NCBI GenBank assembly: GCA_036346395.1 | Contig: CM070613.1 | Span: 22,252,818 to 22,316,817, forward strand | DNA from: Hsuehochloa calcarea | Taxonomy: Eukaryota > Streptophyta > Magnoliopsida > Poales > Poaceae | DNA length: 64,000 nucleotides | Direction: 5' to 3' | Shown here: positions 1-11,680 of the stretch, one piece after another | Layout of the letters: every line of letters starts with the position of its first letter | How positions within the stretch are numbered: the first letter of the stretch is position 1 | Translations under genes and position numbers: made by a program | The notes under the pieces: generated by a model | Database searches by the model: none | What the model was told of the DNA's origin: nothing | Seen by the model: only the letters and a program-made list of their open reading frames with translations

Positions 1-3000
1 GAGTACTTTGAATGTACTCGCAAGACTTACATGTGGAATAACAAACCTGTATATATACTACATGCAAGCTCATTGAAGTGGAGGCTGTATGTTTCATTTT
101 AGCATAAAGCAAGTTTCCATTTGAAATAATGTAATACGTTTAAAAGCAAGTTGACAAATCTGTTTTTAATGTTCAAATAACCATAAATGACGACAAAATA
201 ACAGTAGATAGATGACAACAACAATCCTGGAAGTGACTAACCCATTAGTCACCACAACAATAGCATGAATTACCCATTCATGCCAACCATGTCAAATTTT
301 AATTTAAAAAGGTTGTAGTCTAGTTCTTGCACGACCTTACCAAGCATGTCCATAACCTAGGACGAGGCTATTCGAATAGTTTTATCCTGCAGGTGTACCA
401 ATGTACCCACACGTCCGACGCTTTTTACCAAGCTATTAAGCACACTTCCTTAGGTATGCCTACACGCTAAGTCCTACGAGACATTTCCAATCATGTGTAT
501 TACCCACGAGCCGCCTGTATGGATAGAAACCCATACGTTGTGTCTGAGTCATTGTAAAGCCTCGGTCAACTACCCGCCGCAGTAAAGCCTTGGACAACTA
601 CAATGCTCCTCGAGGTGGAGAGCCTACCGGAATCTCCACCACCGCACACCCAACACAAGAACACATATCATGTTTCACACAACACACACAACCCCTCCTG
701 CGACTCGGAGATAACACACGCCAAAGTACTTAGTCAAGAGAGGTCTCATATCCTCTCGCGTGGTTAGCACGCATAAGCGCTTGGCTTAGTGACACAAGTA
801 ACTCGGTCCTTGATGACCTAGGCACCATTCCATTCACACCAACAGATCACACCAACATACCATTGTGCCCAAGTCTAAAACAATTTTATTTTCAGCTTTT
901 GACTTTACAAAATTAACAAAGCACAAAGTCTTTGGACATAATGGAGTAATAATTATATTTGTGTGATCAAGATCATCGACTAAGTCGATGACCGCCCAAT
1001 ACTACCGACATCTAAGCATTTCTAAGCATGACAAATAAAAGACAATAAAGAGCATAATTAAATCACTGGGCTCTAATTCACCAAATGATATTAATAACTT
1101 ATGTTTGTGCGGGGATAACAATTTGAGGGCAACAATGCAATAGGAATAACTACCTCTAATCGGAAAATTAATTTGACACAAAAGCATGCATACATATGAT
1201 TTGTAAACAAAGTATTAGACTTGAAAGTAACGGAAATTTATGATCAAACCGCTTGCCACTTGTGAGTCAAGATGTTCTTTGAGGATCAATATTATTGTCA
1301 ATGTGCTCTTCGGATCCTAACGAGAAAGCAAAAAGCAACCGATAAGAACGAATAAAATGCAAAGACCCAACAGTAAACCTTCTCCAAAAATTCTAAAATT
1401 TTTACAGTAGCAAGATTCTGATTTATAATGAATTTAGCAATAAGAACCAATTAATTTGGATTCTTAATGCAAAAGATATGGCCAAGACAATTTTGCTCAG
1501 CTTTTATAAATCAAAAATGCTACTATTCATTAGCAAAATTTTCGGAGCTATCTTTGGGTTGGAAACATTTTTAGATTAAAGCTCAGTTGAAAACATAACC
1601 CACAAAATTTGAATCTCCCGAAAAGGAATTAAAATGAATTAGTTATGTATTTTACAAGTTATCCCATTTTTCAGTTGATAAATAAATCCTTTCGGGAAAT
1701 TCAGAAATTTGAAATGACGTGGACGAACGAGGAGCGTCGATCTTGGATCCAACGGTCCAAATCCTTGCGCTGACGTGCGCGGTCGCGAAACTCTGGTCGT
1801 GAACCGTTGGATCAGGATCTAACGGTCCACGACCACTTTGGTCGGAGCGCGCGGGCGATCCGGAACCCTGGTCGTCAGCCGTTGGATCTGGATCCAACGG
1901 TTCACGTGGATCCCAGCGCTCGAGCGGTATGAACGCTCCCACGCACACGAGCCGTGGATCTGAGATCTAACGGTCCGCGTTAACTCGAATCGGGACCGTT
2001 GATCTTGGATCCAACGGGTCACAGACCGAGACGCGCGACGAATTCAAACTTCAGCGCGATCCCGAGCCGTAGATCTTAGGATCGACGGTTAAGATTGATC
2101 GGCAACCGACGCTCGAGAAAAATGACAGAACGCGTCCGACAACGAAAACAGAGAAGGTCACCGGCGGCTTGCCGGCGAATCGAGCCAAGTCGGAGCAATC
2201 AAAGGCTACCAAAAGACGCACAATAACGTTGTGCACCTGCTGGTACCACCCATACCTCGGATGGAGGACCAGAGCGGCGGCGCAACGGCGACGAGCGGCG
2301 GCGCTAAGCACTGATAACGACGACAATGCGATACCGCGACGTCGAAGGCTAACTAAAGGTTGCTAGAGCATCTAGAAGCTACCAGGATGCTACTGAAGCG
2401 AAAACAGAGGAGTTAGAGCACTCACCGGCGCTGGAGACGATGATGAGTGTTTTCGACCGAATTGGGGGAAAACCGAAATTGATCTGCTCTCTGCAAGCAA
2501 ACGAAAAATTGAGTGAGGGCTATTGCTCACAGAGAGGAGAGGAAGCTAAAGCAGCAAGGAACTTGAGTGAGAAAGACAGAGCACCACTTTCACTGCAAAC
2601 TTTGAAGCTCGGCAATGGCAGCAATGGCGACCGCGAACAAAATTTTTGAAATGGAGCTCGAGCAATGCACTAGCAGTGGCTCTGGAGCTCAAGGGTGTCC
2701 GAAAGAAGCTAAGGAAGCCACTGGAGGAGTCTTATAGGCCGAAGAGCAAGGAGGAAGCAACGGCAGGAAAAATGGTGAAGCACGGTGCTGAGGTCGGCCG
2801 AGAGCGACGGGGGCAGGTAAAAGCAGTGGAGACGACGACTATGGAGGCGGCCGGACGATCTCAATTAATGCTAAGAGTCGTTGGCCGAAAGCTCGAGGTG
2901 ACACTGCTCTGCCGAAGTGTACTGTGTACGCCACCACTGTTGACTACGGCGACCGAGCCCGAGCGGGAGGAAGACGATAGCCGCCAGCCGTTGGATTAGA

Positions 3001-3675
3001 TCGGACGCCCATCGCTCGGTGCTCCTTCAGTTAAAGATCTCTGACGGTCCGAACGCTCTCAGCTGCTCTGGGCCCTTGATCGCAAATCCAACGACCGAAA
3101 AAGAATGCGCCCGAGGCGACCGAGTCCGGTGCAGTTAAGTTGATCCGGTCGAACCGACGGCTTGAACCCGAGTGTGACTTGAGCCCAAGGAATAGTGAAG
3201 GCTGATTTTGAGTTATTTGCTGAGCTAACTTAGGGGAATTAATTGAACTAGCAAACCAACTCCAAAAATTATGAAATTTTAACTGGAGGTTACTGGCAGA
3301 AGTAGGAACCCCCCATAAAATTTTCAGAGGTTTTCATGCCCTGAATTGTTCTCCAGAAATTCTAGAAGAGGGGAAAATAGGGTTTGACCAGTTTGACACA
3401 AGACCATTGCCAAGGAGGGTTTCTAAAAATCATGAGATAATTCAGAGGTGTTTCTAAGCCTCCCTAGAACTCAGGGAAAAGATTTCCAAGGGTTTGGCAC
3501 AAGACCATTGCCAAGGAGGGTTTTTGATTAGAGTCAAATGAGAATTTAAATTGATTTTCCATAATTCTTTTTAAAAGAATTACAAAAATGACCAAGGCTT
3601 CAAGATGCAAGAAAAGTTTTAATTTCTTTTGATTTTCTTACATTTGAAACACAAATCCATATTTGGGATGTTACA
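1..3675 (-). mobile_element. Ty3/gypsy LTR (Tekay/Del-like), truncated by window edge
   Basis: Read on the minus strand, the LTR starts at 3675 with TGTAACATCCC, the usual start of long grass chromovirus LTRs, and runs left out of the window. An AT-rich 5' part (about 3180-3675) is followed by a GC-rich stretch (about 1700-3180), then by the regulatory and 3' part (1-1700). The 3' part shares blocks with plus-strand copies near 20.8, 45.5, 48.2 and 52.9 kb, including a hairpin at 1-19. No gag or pol frame is present; short ORFs such as 2051-2326 and 2646-2999 look incidental. It is inserted in a copia gag that continues right of 3675. It could be one LTR of an element or a solo LTR; the other end is not visible. 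Confidence 0.65.
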
Positions 3676-5327
3676 TAACACGTCGAACAGATGAAGTAGT
3701 CAAGCAAGACTGACCTCTATCTACCCTACGCTCTCTATCACTCAACAAGCCAGAAGGTGCGTATGCGGACACTGAAATATTCTTTGGATCCGACTTCTAT
3801 GGAAGAGCGAGTCGGAATGCTGGCAACATGCTGATCTCGTCGCGGGTAGCCATCTCGAAAGGGAAAACGAGATCTACCCTCAAAACGACGGAAGTCACTA
3901 CCAAATTGAGCATAAGGACGAAAACCAGAAAGCTCAGAAAAACCAAGTCCACGATGCTGCCCAAAACCAACAGCTGGAGCAAGCCTAGACCTCGTGTTGG
4001 TCTTAGGTGCACTCAAGGTCTGGGGCTGACCATGAATGCGCCTAAGAGACTCAACACGGTCTCTACGCGCGATCTTGGCGCGCCTGAAGCAGTGATCGAA
4101 CAAGTGTCCATCCTTCTGACAGAAGGTGCAATGATACTTCGCCTTCTGAGAGGCCGAAGCTACAGGTGGAATCACCTTGCTGTCAGAGATCCTTTGAACA
4201 AAACCCGCTGATTTAAAATTGACTTTCTCAGTCCTGGGCTTAGTCTTGATCACACCTGGTGCTATGGTTCTGAGCACGACAAGTGGATGCTTTCTCATAT
4301 CCTCATGGAAATTATATTCTAGACCCTAATTAAATTTGCAAATCTTAGATTGGTCTAGAATGAGGTTGAGCTTCTTCTTGCCTCCTACAAACCTCTCGAG
4401 AGTGTTCATAAGATACTGACACTCTCGAAAGAGAGAGGTGCAAGAATAGCAGGGGGCAGAAGGAACAGCAGAAGGTGAGGAAGCAGGAGAAGAACCAATA
4501 GCAGAGGAGAGATTGGCTTGTGCATGCACAGCCAACTCTGAGGGAACAGTCCTACTACTAGCCAGTTGATTCACGTCGCTAGGCGTCTCTACCACACCCT
4601 CATGCTTCTTCCCAGCACACACATCACAGGAAGATGATTGCTTCTCTAGAAGGTCCTTAGTTAGCTTCACACATTTTTCATCTAGAGCAATCAATTCATA
4701 TTTTAGTTTGTTACAATGATCGCATGGTGAGCTAACAGGGTCCTTAGAAGCAAATTTGGCCAATTTGTTATTTTCATCAACTAGTTCTTGAAACTGTTTG
4801 GAGACAGATTCAAGTTCAGCAGTAAGTTTGGGACAATTCACACATAAAGCAATAGGCTCAAGTAGGAATGCTTGTAATTCAGTAATTTTATGGTCTACCC
4901 GTTTTAGGTTCATCTTCAGATTATTACAGCTTTCACAAATCTCGGGCAGATCAAGCAACATGGTATAAAGACCTTTAAAAGCATTGTCCTTATCCTCACA
5001 TGAGGTGCAAGAAGTAGTCTCTACAATAGTCGATGAAATAGGTGCTACCCTACTCATTTCTAGTTCAAGAAGCGCACTAGCATTCTCCACCTTAAGTTTA
5101 TCAAACTCGAAGTCGACTATCATGCGAGGTCCTTAATTTCTCCATGTCACCAATCAAGACACAAGATGTATCACAATCATCACGGGAGGGAGCGAGATCT
5201 AAGGGAAGTAAGCTCCGTGATAGTCTATCTACTTCCTTCTCAAGATCAACAACCCTAGCTCTAGATCTAGCATAGAACTTTCCAAGCTTAAGAAATGCAT
5301 CATTGAGTTGGTCGAGGAGGGACCTCT
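3676..5327 (-). pseudogene. Copia (SIRE/Maximus-like) gag, C-terminal coiled-coil part
   Basis: Two open stretches on the minus strand, 4326-5123 and 3738-4298, cover the distal part of a long copia gag. The first encodes a coiled-coil-like protein with repeated CxxC pairs (at about residues 39, 63, 94, 134 and 166 of that frame) and ends with the family signature GKKKLNLILDQSK. The second holds a CCHC knuckle, CTFCQKDGHLFDHC. The plus-strand gag at 38.7-40.9 kb is a clear relative. A stop and frame change separate the two frames near 4300-4326. The gag is cut at the left by a gypsy LTR and at the right by the element at 5328. Its N-terminal half resumes at 10463. No protease or pol remains. 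Confidence 0.7.
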
Positions 5328-6202
5328 TGATGAGTCACGCGCCCGATCTTCCGATAGGTTCGATTTGGTTCGTCGTGAGGACGTTGACGCTTGAGGCTTC
5401 CGACCAATGATCGTCACCTCGTAATTCGCTACACCGCGACGCTGTCGTTATCGACCACGCTTGCACGCGATCGACCTTACCACGAAGGTTATGGTTCCCG
5501 CAAGCAATCAAGCAACTCACAAGAACAAAGTAGATGCAATCAATTGTATTGCGGATATGGATGAAGTTTACAAGTGGGGTTCCTCAAACCGATAATCGCA
5601 AAGCTGCAATTGGCGAATAATCTAAGAAAAACCCGCCCTAAACCATGGCGGCTATCAGATATATATAGGGGACGGAGGAGGTCGACCTAGGGTTGTGCGG
5701 TAGTGGGGTGAGGCGACACAACTGGACTCAGACCTCGCCACGCTTACAAAGTCCTATTAGTTTCCAAAACGGTGACGCAACACCTAGTGTCGTGTATCTC
5801 GATAGAAGACTTGGTCGAGGACCGCCCTATGGGGTCTTGAGGAATACGTGCTATGTTTGGTCGTAAATTGTGTCCAACGAGTCCAAGCGGTCGTAGTCTT
5901 CTTGAACTCGTCGAATTGTGTCCAACGAGTCCAACCGGTCGTAGGCCTTCTTGAAGTGGTCAGAAACCGTAATGAGTCGGTCGAGACCTTCTTGAATTGG
6001 TCGTAGTCCTAGATTCCTAAGTACAAGTAAATCATCTCCATTAGGCAAGATCATAGAGTTCTCAAATAATACACTCAAACCCTAGAAACGAATTTACCCG
6101 ATAAGTAAGTTGTGAACACGCCCCGAGTAATTGGACGACTCTTGTAATTGGAATAGCAAGCATAGCAATTGTGGTTGTATCCATAGGGTCATGCCCTTAT
6201 CA
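5328..6202 (-). repeat. 3' LTR of the gag-only gypsy-like element
   Basis: 875-bp LTR, closely similar to 9579-10462 but with many small indels. It contains a tandem duplication of about 50 bp (around 5868-5960) built on TGTCCAACGAGTCCAA, and a TATA-like stretch near 5660. The purine tract abuts its inner edge at 6203. Confidence 0.85.
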
Positions 6203-7400
6203 TCCTCCCTTCTTGAAAACAAGGCCGTCCTCGGCTCTTGATAAGTCAAAATAGGATAACAAAGAAAACAAGGTGTATGCATGGTATATGTATACGCCAT
6301 CCGCTTTTTGGCTCTTCGTTGTTGCACAATTAATGTTTTAAAATAGTAGTATTCATAAAAGCTCATTGTATTATTAGGCCAAGAATAATCATATATATTA
6401 ATGAGCAAAACAAAATTTCTCACACAGTAATTATTGCAACTAGTTTTGCAAATGTAAGTGAAGCATTTATATAATTCAAATATCTGAAGTTGTAAACTTG
6501 CAGTGGTAGTATATATGAGCAAATCTACGACCTTCGGGTTTATACAAAGTTCATCCATATAAACATATTTCAATTGAGCGTTAGCAAATTCATCTAGTAA
6601 GGGTGAAAAGATTTGAAAGTTTTTCCATACTTCAACATCATTATGTAGATTGTCAATACTAGATGGTGCAATAAGAGATGAACACATAGCCATTGGATGA
6701 TCACTAAAGGTTATTTTCCTCTCATAATAAACAAGATCTGGCACACAAGAATTGTGGTTCAAAACGAGAAGCTTCAATTCATCTATGTGATCACGATTAT
6801 GCATATTCGATATACAAGAAATTGATTGTTTACTTCATAATCTCCAATCAAATTAATCTTATATCCAGGGGTATACGCACTAGACAAGGAGATTGTACTT
6901 GCAATTTTAGAAACTTTCTCCATAGCATGTGACAATCTCATAGGTGGCTCCAACATAATGTAACATAAAGAATCAGCAGGATAAATTCTAGTCAAAACTT
7001 CTTTATGTCTAACCAATTCTACAAGATCACGATATGTGATGGACTCATCACATGAATCACTCAACACAAGAGGGCAATTCAATTATGTTATCACATGGTG
7101 CACTCAAGTCAACGGGTAACTCAACAAGTTTACCACATGGTGCACAAAAATCAATCTGAGTTTGAATTCTCTACGTGGAATATGGGCATATCGTAATTGT
7201 TTTCCACTAATTTTTGCTCTAAAATAGCATGAGCAATGCGGCAATTGTAGTTCTTTACAAACATACTCACCTTGTGTGATGATAGTACCATGATCCTTAC
7301 CTTTTTGGCTCTCCTCAAATGATATAGGTGCATCCATCTCCTCGTCTTCCTTCTCAACCAATGGAGTCGATGGTTCAATCAGCTCATTCTCCTCTTAAGA
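6203..7400 (-). pseudogene. Unrecognised coding-like region downstream of gypsy gag
   Basis: Open stretches 6094-6804, 6783-7082 and 7104-7361 on the minus strand follow one another in the place where pol would be. I recognise no protease, RT, RNase H or integrase motif in them. The upstream part is acidic (KEDEEMDAP) and continues from gag. The rest is hydrophobic and Cys-containing with no family I can name. The frames are broken by shifts. It may be a degraded accessory ORF or just AT-rich spacer; its boundaries are approximate. Confidence 0.35.
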
Positions 7401-7439
7401 TGGTTCCCAACTCCACGCAAGTTGTTAGTCACGTAAAAG

Positions 7440-8350
7440 ACACAAACACAAAGCTTGTTCTCATGTTTTCTATCATCAACTATTCTTAATTTCTCCTCAA
7501 TATGACATTCAACGTTACAAGCAAGTATAAATAACTGAGAGAGAGAATTATATTCTTTATGAACAAGAATGTCCTGAATTTCATGATTAAGTCCACTTAA
7601 GAATCTATTTTTAGAGTTAGCAAAGATGTTCCTCTAACCCACAACGCAACAAATGAGCTTTCAATTCATGATAGTATTCCCTTACATTTCTACTACCTTG
7701 ATTTAAACGCTGTAATTTCTTACATATATCACGCTTAAAGGCAGGAGGAACAAATCTAGCACGCATAGCTACCTTCAATCTATCCCATATATCGGTGTTG
7801 AACCGAATTAACTACTTGATCCCACCAAAAGATAGCAAAATCTTTAAATTTATCGGTGGCTTGCCTAACTCTATGCACTTCAGAACTAAGTGAGTATTAA
7901 ATTTCATTCTCACCGTCATCTCCCAATCTAGATATATTTCAAAGATCGTAAGCACCCGCAAAAGATGGAATAGAGAACTTAACTTTAGCATATGGATCAT
8001 CATTAACACGTGCATTATGTTGATGAAAGTTGTTACCTCTCATACCTTGACGGTTGAAGTTCGGCGGCCCGTTGTCGTGCATCAAAGGTGTCGTGGTCGT
8101 GCATCTCACTATCATTATCAAACTCATGGTCATGGATCGCACTATGAGGTTCCACGACCGATGTTTGGTGGTCGGTTCACCATTCTTCGAGGCGCAGTAG
8201 TGAGCGCCGCAATACTATCGTTGATTGAGCGTTGTAAAGTGGTCGTGGTAGCTTGAAGCTTCCTCGTCGATGAACTCATTCATGGTGGTGTGTTGTTCAT
8301 CCAAGAGCGCCATGAACTCTCCCCATAAAACACACTCTTGCGCATCCAAT
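7440..8350 (-). pseudogene. Ty3/gypsy gag (Retrotrans_gag domain), frameshifted
   Basis: Fragments of a typical grass gypsy gag read on the minus strand in shifting frames: KVKFSIPSFAGAYD (about 7945-7990), then YLDWEMTV, VHRVRQATDKFKDFAIFWWD, then IWDRLKVAMRARFVPPAFKR and RNVREYYHELKAHLLRCGLE (about 7640-7690). These are the conserved blocks of the Retrotrans_gag domain in order. At least three single-base indels or stops break the frame, so no intact product is made. The upstream part (8140-8350) looks like the poorly conserved N terminus. No zinc knuckle was found downstream. Confidence 0.75.
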
Positions 8351-8773
8351 TCTTCACCGACATGGTTAGTAGGAGACAAAAGACAACACAAAAGGTATTA
8401 TCCCTATCAACTACTAGGTGGCGGAAGGTGGAGTCACACACTCACGCTGCCTTACCAAGCTCTTACGAAGTTTCTTACCAAATTGCCGCAGTGGTCCGAT
8501 CCGAGAAGGTGGGATGTATGACCACGCAGAGGCGAATGCGAGGATCCAATCGAGGCCTAAGTATGTGGAGCTCTGAAAGGCAATGTTTAGTAGCAAGGAA
8601 TAGCAATAATGAAATCAGATTAGCAAAGTGAATAAAAGTCCACAACTTCGCCACGATTCTTTGGCCCAAACGCTGTTCCTAGAACTAGCTCAAGCAAACG
8701 GAAGGATATGGTAGATACAAACACAATCGGATCCAAAATGACAAAGCAACTTTTTTTCTCCTTCTTTTTTTTT

Positions 8774-8852
8774 TGCACTCTTTGCTTTCTTTCTTTTTTG
8801 TGCACTCTTTGCTTTCTTTCTTTTTTGCACTCTTTGCTTTCTTTCTTTTTTT
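8774..8852. repeat. Pyrimidine-rich tandem repeat, about 27 bp x 3
   Basis: Three near-identical copies of a unit containing TGCACTCTTTGCTTTCTTTC, separated by T runs. It lies in the leader of the gypsy-like element, between its primer-binding site and gag. A (TC)n run follows near 8997-9014. Confidence 0.8.
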
Positions 8853-9114
8853 TGGACCGCAAAACCCAACCTAGGTTTCCTTTTTTTTTGCGAATGTGAC
8901 CTTGACTCAAAACTCTTCAAAACCCTTTTCGGGTCTATGGATATATATGGGTCACAAACTTTTTCCAATGAAAGGGGTAAAAGGTAATTAAAAGATACTC
9001 TCTCTCTCTCTCTCGAACTTTAGCTATGGGAAAAATCCGACCGGTCGATTGTTTAGGCCGGTGGTGGGGTGTCGAGAGCAACAAGATAATAAATAGGGTT
9101 GTTCGGACACGAGT

Positions 9115-9325
9115 GGCGGTCGAATCCGACCAGCGTTCGTTTGTCGACTGTGGAGAAGCCAATCCGGTAGGTGGTCGATGGGGTGGTGTCTGGTGATCGA
9201 ATCCGACCAGGTGGAGAAGCCGAATCCAAGCGGTGGTCGTATGGGGGTGGTGTCTTGTTCGAATCCGACCAGGGGTGGAGAAGCGAAACCGAGTAGGTGG
9301 TCGTATGGGGTGTGTCTAGATGATC
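9115..9325. repeat. Imperfect tandem repeat, about 62-77 bp x 3
   Basis: CGAATCCGACCAG recurs at 9121, 9198 and 9260, each followed or preceded by GTGGAGAAGC and GTGGTCGTATGGGG blocks. The array lies in the untranslated leader of the gypsy-like element. Confidence 0.7.
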
Positions 9326-9578
9326 GAAGCAAGAAAGACTCGACGCTAGAAACTAGATTACGACGACTAGACCAAAGAACAAAGACACCGACGATGGACT
9401 TGAATTCAACAACGCTAAACCGAAAACACAATTGCGAAGGCACAAAGTGGTTTGGACAGCGGAATAATTACGATCTAAAACTTTTGTAGGGCAATTTTCG
9501 GACTCTAGGTGATGGAACAAAACTCACAAAACGGGATAAACGAAATTACCTAACGGGCAACCTTAGCTCGATACCACT

Positions 9579-10462
9579 TGATGAGTCACGGCGCCCGATC
9601 TTCCGATAGGTTCGATTTGGTTAAATCGTGAGGACGTTGACGCTTTGAGGCTTCCGACCAGCGATCGTCACCTCGCATTCGCTACACCGCGACGCTCGTC
9701 GTTATCGACCACGCTTGCACGCGATCGACCTTACCATTTAAGGTTATGGTTCCCGCAAGCAATCAAGCAACTCACAAGAACAAGGTAGATGCAATCAATT
9801 GTATTGCGGATATGGATGAAGTTTACAAGTGGGGTTCCTCAAACCGATAATCGCGAACCGCAATTGGCGTAATAATCTAAAAAAACCCGCCCTAAACTAT
9901 GGCGGCCATTGTATATATATAGGGACGTGAGGAGGTCGACCTAGGGTTGTGCGGCCGTGGCGTGAGGCGTACACAACCGGACTCCGACCTCGCCACGCTT
10001 ACAAAGTCCTATTAGTTTCCAAACGGTGACGCAACACCTAGTGTCGTGTATCTCGATAGAAGACTTGGTCGTAGGATCGCCCTATGGGGTCTTGAGGAAT
10101 ACGTGCTATGTTTGGTCGTAAATTGTGTCCAACGAGTCCAACCGGTCGTAGGTCTTCTTGAATCGGTCAGAATTGTGTCCAACGAGTCCAACCGGTCGTA
10201 GGCCTTCTTGAAGTGGTCGTAAACCGCAAGTGAGCTGGTCGAGACCTTCTTGAATTGGTCGTAGTCCTAGATTCCTAAGTACAAGTAAATCATCTCCATT
10301 AGGCAAAGATCATAGAGTTCTCAAATAATACACTCAAACCCTAGAAACGAATTTACTCGATAAGTAAGTTGTGAACACGTTCCGAGTAATTGGACGACTC
10401 TTGTAATTGGAATAGCAAGCATAGCAATTGTGGTTGTATCCATAGGGGTCATGCCCTTATCA
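9579..10462 (-). repeat. 5' LTR of the gag-only gypsy-like element
   Basis: 884-bp LTR paired with 5328-6202. The minus-strand primer-binding site lies at its inner (left) edge. The same about 50-bp tandem duplication (TGTCCAACGAGTCCAA twice, near 10127-10200) is present, so the duplication predates the insertion. Confidence 0.85.
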
Positions 10463-11640
10463 CCTACCTCATCGGAGTCGTTTGTAGAGCTCATTGCCGC
10501 CGACGCCGGTTCCATATTATGAAGCACATGCCGATGAGGTCGCCATCGTCCTTGGGATCTTGATCATTCTTGCCTTCGCCGTCGCTCCATCCCTCCACGT
10601 CGCCTGGTTGAGGTCGCCAAAGGCGGTGAGGACACGATGGAAGAGCTTCTTGGCCTTCCCAAAGTTGCGGAACTTCTTCTTGCCGTGAGCAGGTGCTGAG
10701 GGCTTCATATTGCGGTTCTTATCGATGTAGTCGTTCTTTCCCGAACGCCGTAGTCGCCTTTGTCCTTCCCCAGCTTGGGGCAGTTTGCTCGGATGTGGTT
10801 GGGGCCACCACACTCGAAGAAAATCACGGGTCCTCCTCTTTTTTCATCCCTCCTTCTCTTGTAAGCATGGGAAAATTTCCGAGCTAGGAGGGCTAATCGC
10901 TCATCCGCAAGTCGCTTCTAATCGATCATCGCTATGTCACGAGAGCAGCCAGGAGAAACCACAAAGCGACTCGTAAGAAGATCCGTATGGGATCGGTGAC
11001 TAAAGCCATCGATCGCGACTTGACCACGAGACTATGTCAATCTCGTGAGTCTTGAGGCGCAATCTGTAGCGCCAAGAGTCGTGGTCGAAAGGTCGGTGGT
11101 GTCCTTGATGGTAGTCACCTTCATCTCCCAAACAAGCAAATCAAGCGCGCGAGCATCGACGAGCATTGTCCGAAGTCGGGTATGTGAGACCGACCGCTCG
11201 AGGTTGCTCGGGATCTTGTGAAAACGCCGCAGCACTCATCGAGGGATTCACCAGCGAGCATTTCAAACTTGTTGTAATCTCGTTTGAATTGATCTTGTCG
11301 AACAGTCTTGATCTGGGTGGTGCCCTCATGGTATGCATCGAGGGTCACCCAGATGTCGAAGGCCGATGTCAGATGAGAGATGTGATCAAACTCGCTACGG
11401 CTCAAACCCTGGATTATAATGTTCCTTGCATTTGCATTGGCCTCAACATCGGGCATATTCCCCACATTGATTTTTTCATCGGCAGGAACAGCGAATCTGA
11501 CCTTCACCTTCCGCCAGATGGCATACCCCTGAGCTTGGATGTAAGTTTCCATTCGGCTCTTCCAGAAAGGGTAATCCATGCCATCAAAGACGGGAGGATT
11601 GGTGGAATATTTATCCGTTGTCATGGCTCACAGACCGGTT
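10463..11640 (-). pseudogene. Copia (SIRE/Maximus-like) gag, N-terminal part
   Basis: The minus-strand frame 11121-11624 begins MTTDKYSTNPPVFDGMDY and carries the copia gag blocks FWKSRMETYIQAQG and LTSAFDIWVTLDAYHEG. Further left the frame is broken, but a CCHC knuckle of the form ECGGPNHIRANCPKLGKDKG can be read near 10740-10800. It then runs to NDSDEV at 10463, where the gypsy-like element is inserted. The gag continues beyond that element at 5327. The primer-binding site and 5' LTR lie immediately to the right, so this is the true 5' end of gag. It is inactive through frameshifts and two insertions. Confidence 0.7.
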
Positions 11641-11665
11641 AAAGATCTATCGAGAAGAGCTAATC

Positions 11666-11679
11666 GGCTCTGATACCAA
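11666..11679 (-). other. Primer-binding site of the SIRE-like copia element
   Basis: Minus-strand TTGGTATCAGAGCCG matches the tRNA-iMet-complementary site used by most plant copia elements. It sits one base inside the LTR terminus CA and about 40 bp before the gag start at 11624. Confidence 0.75.
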
Positions 11680-11680
11680 T

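Larger units (their letters stand above)
5328..10462 (-). mobile_element. Non-autonomous gypsy-like LTR retrotransposon (gag, no pol)
   Basis: Two long direct repeats (5328-6202 and 9579-10462) both start TGATGAGTCAC and end GCCCTTATCA. Next to the right LTR, on the minus strand, is TGGTATCGAGCTAAGG, a tRNA-iMet-type primer-binding site. Next to the left LTR is the purine tract AAGAAGGGAGGA. The element therefore reads right to left. Flanks are CCTCT (5323-5327) and CCTAC (10463-10467), a 4/5 match expected of an old 5-bp target duplication. The interior holds a decayed Ty3/gypsy gag and an unrecognised frame, but no reverse transcriptase, RNase H or integrase. It lies inside a copia gag whose two halves are recognisable on either side. 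Confidence 0.82.
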
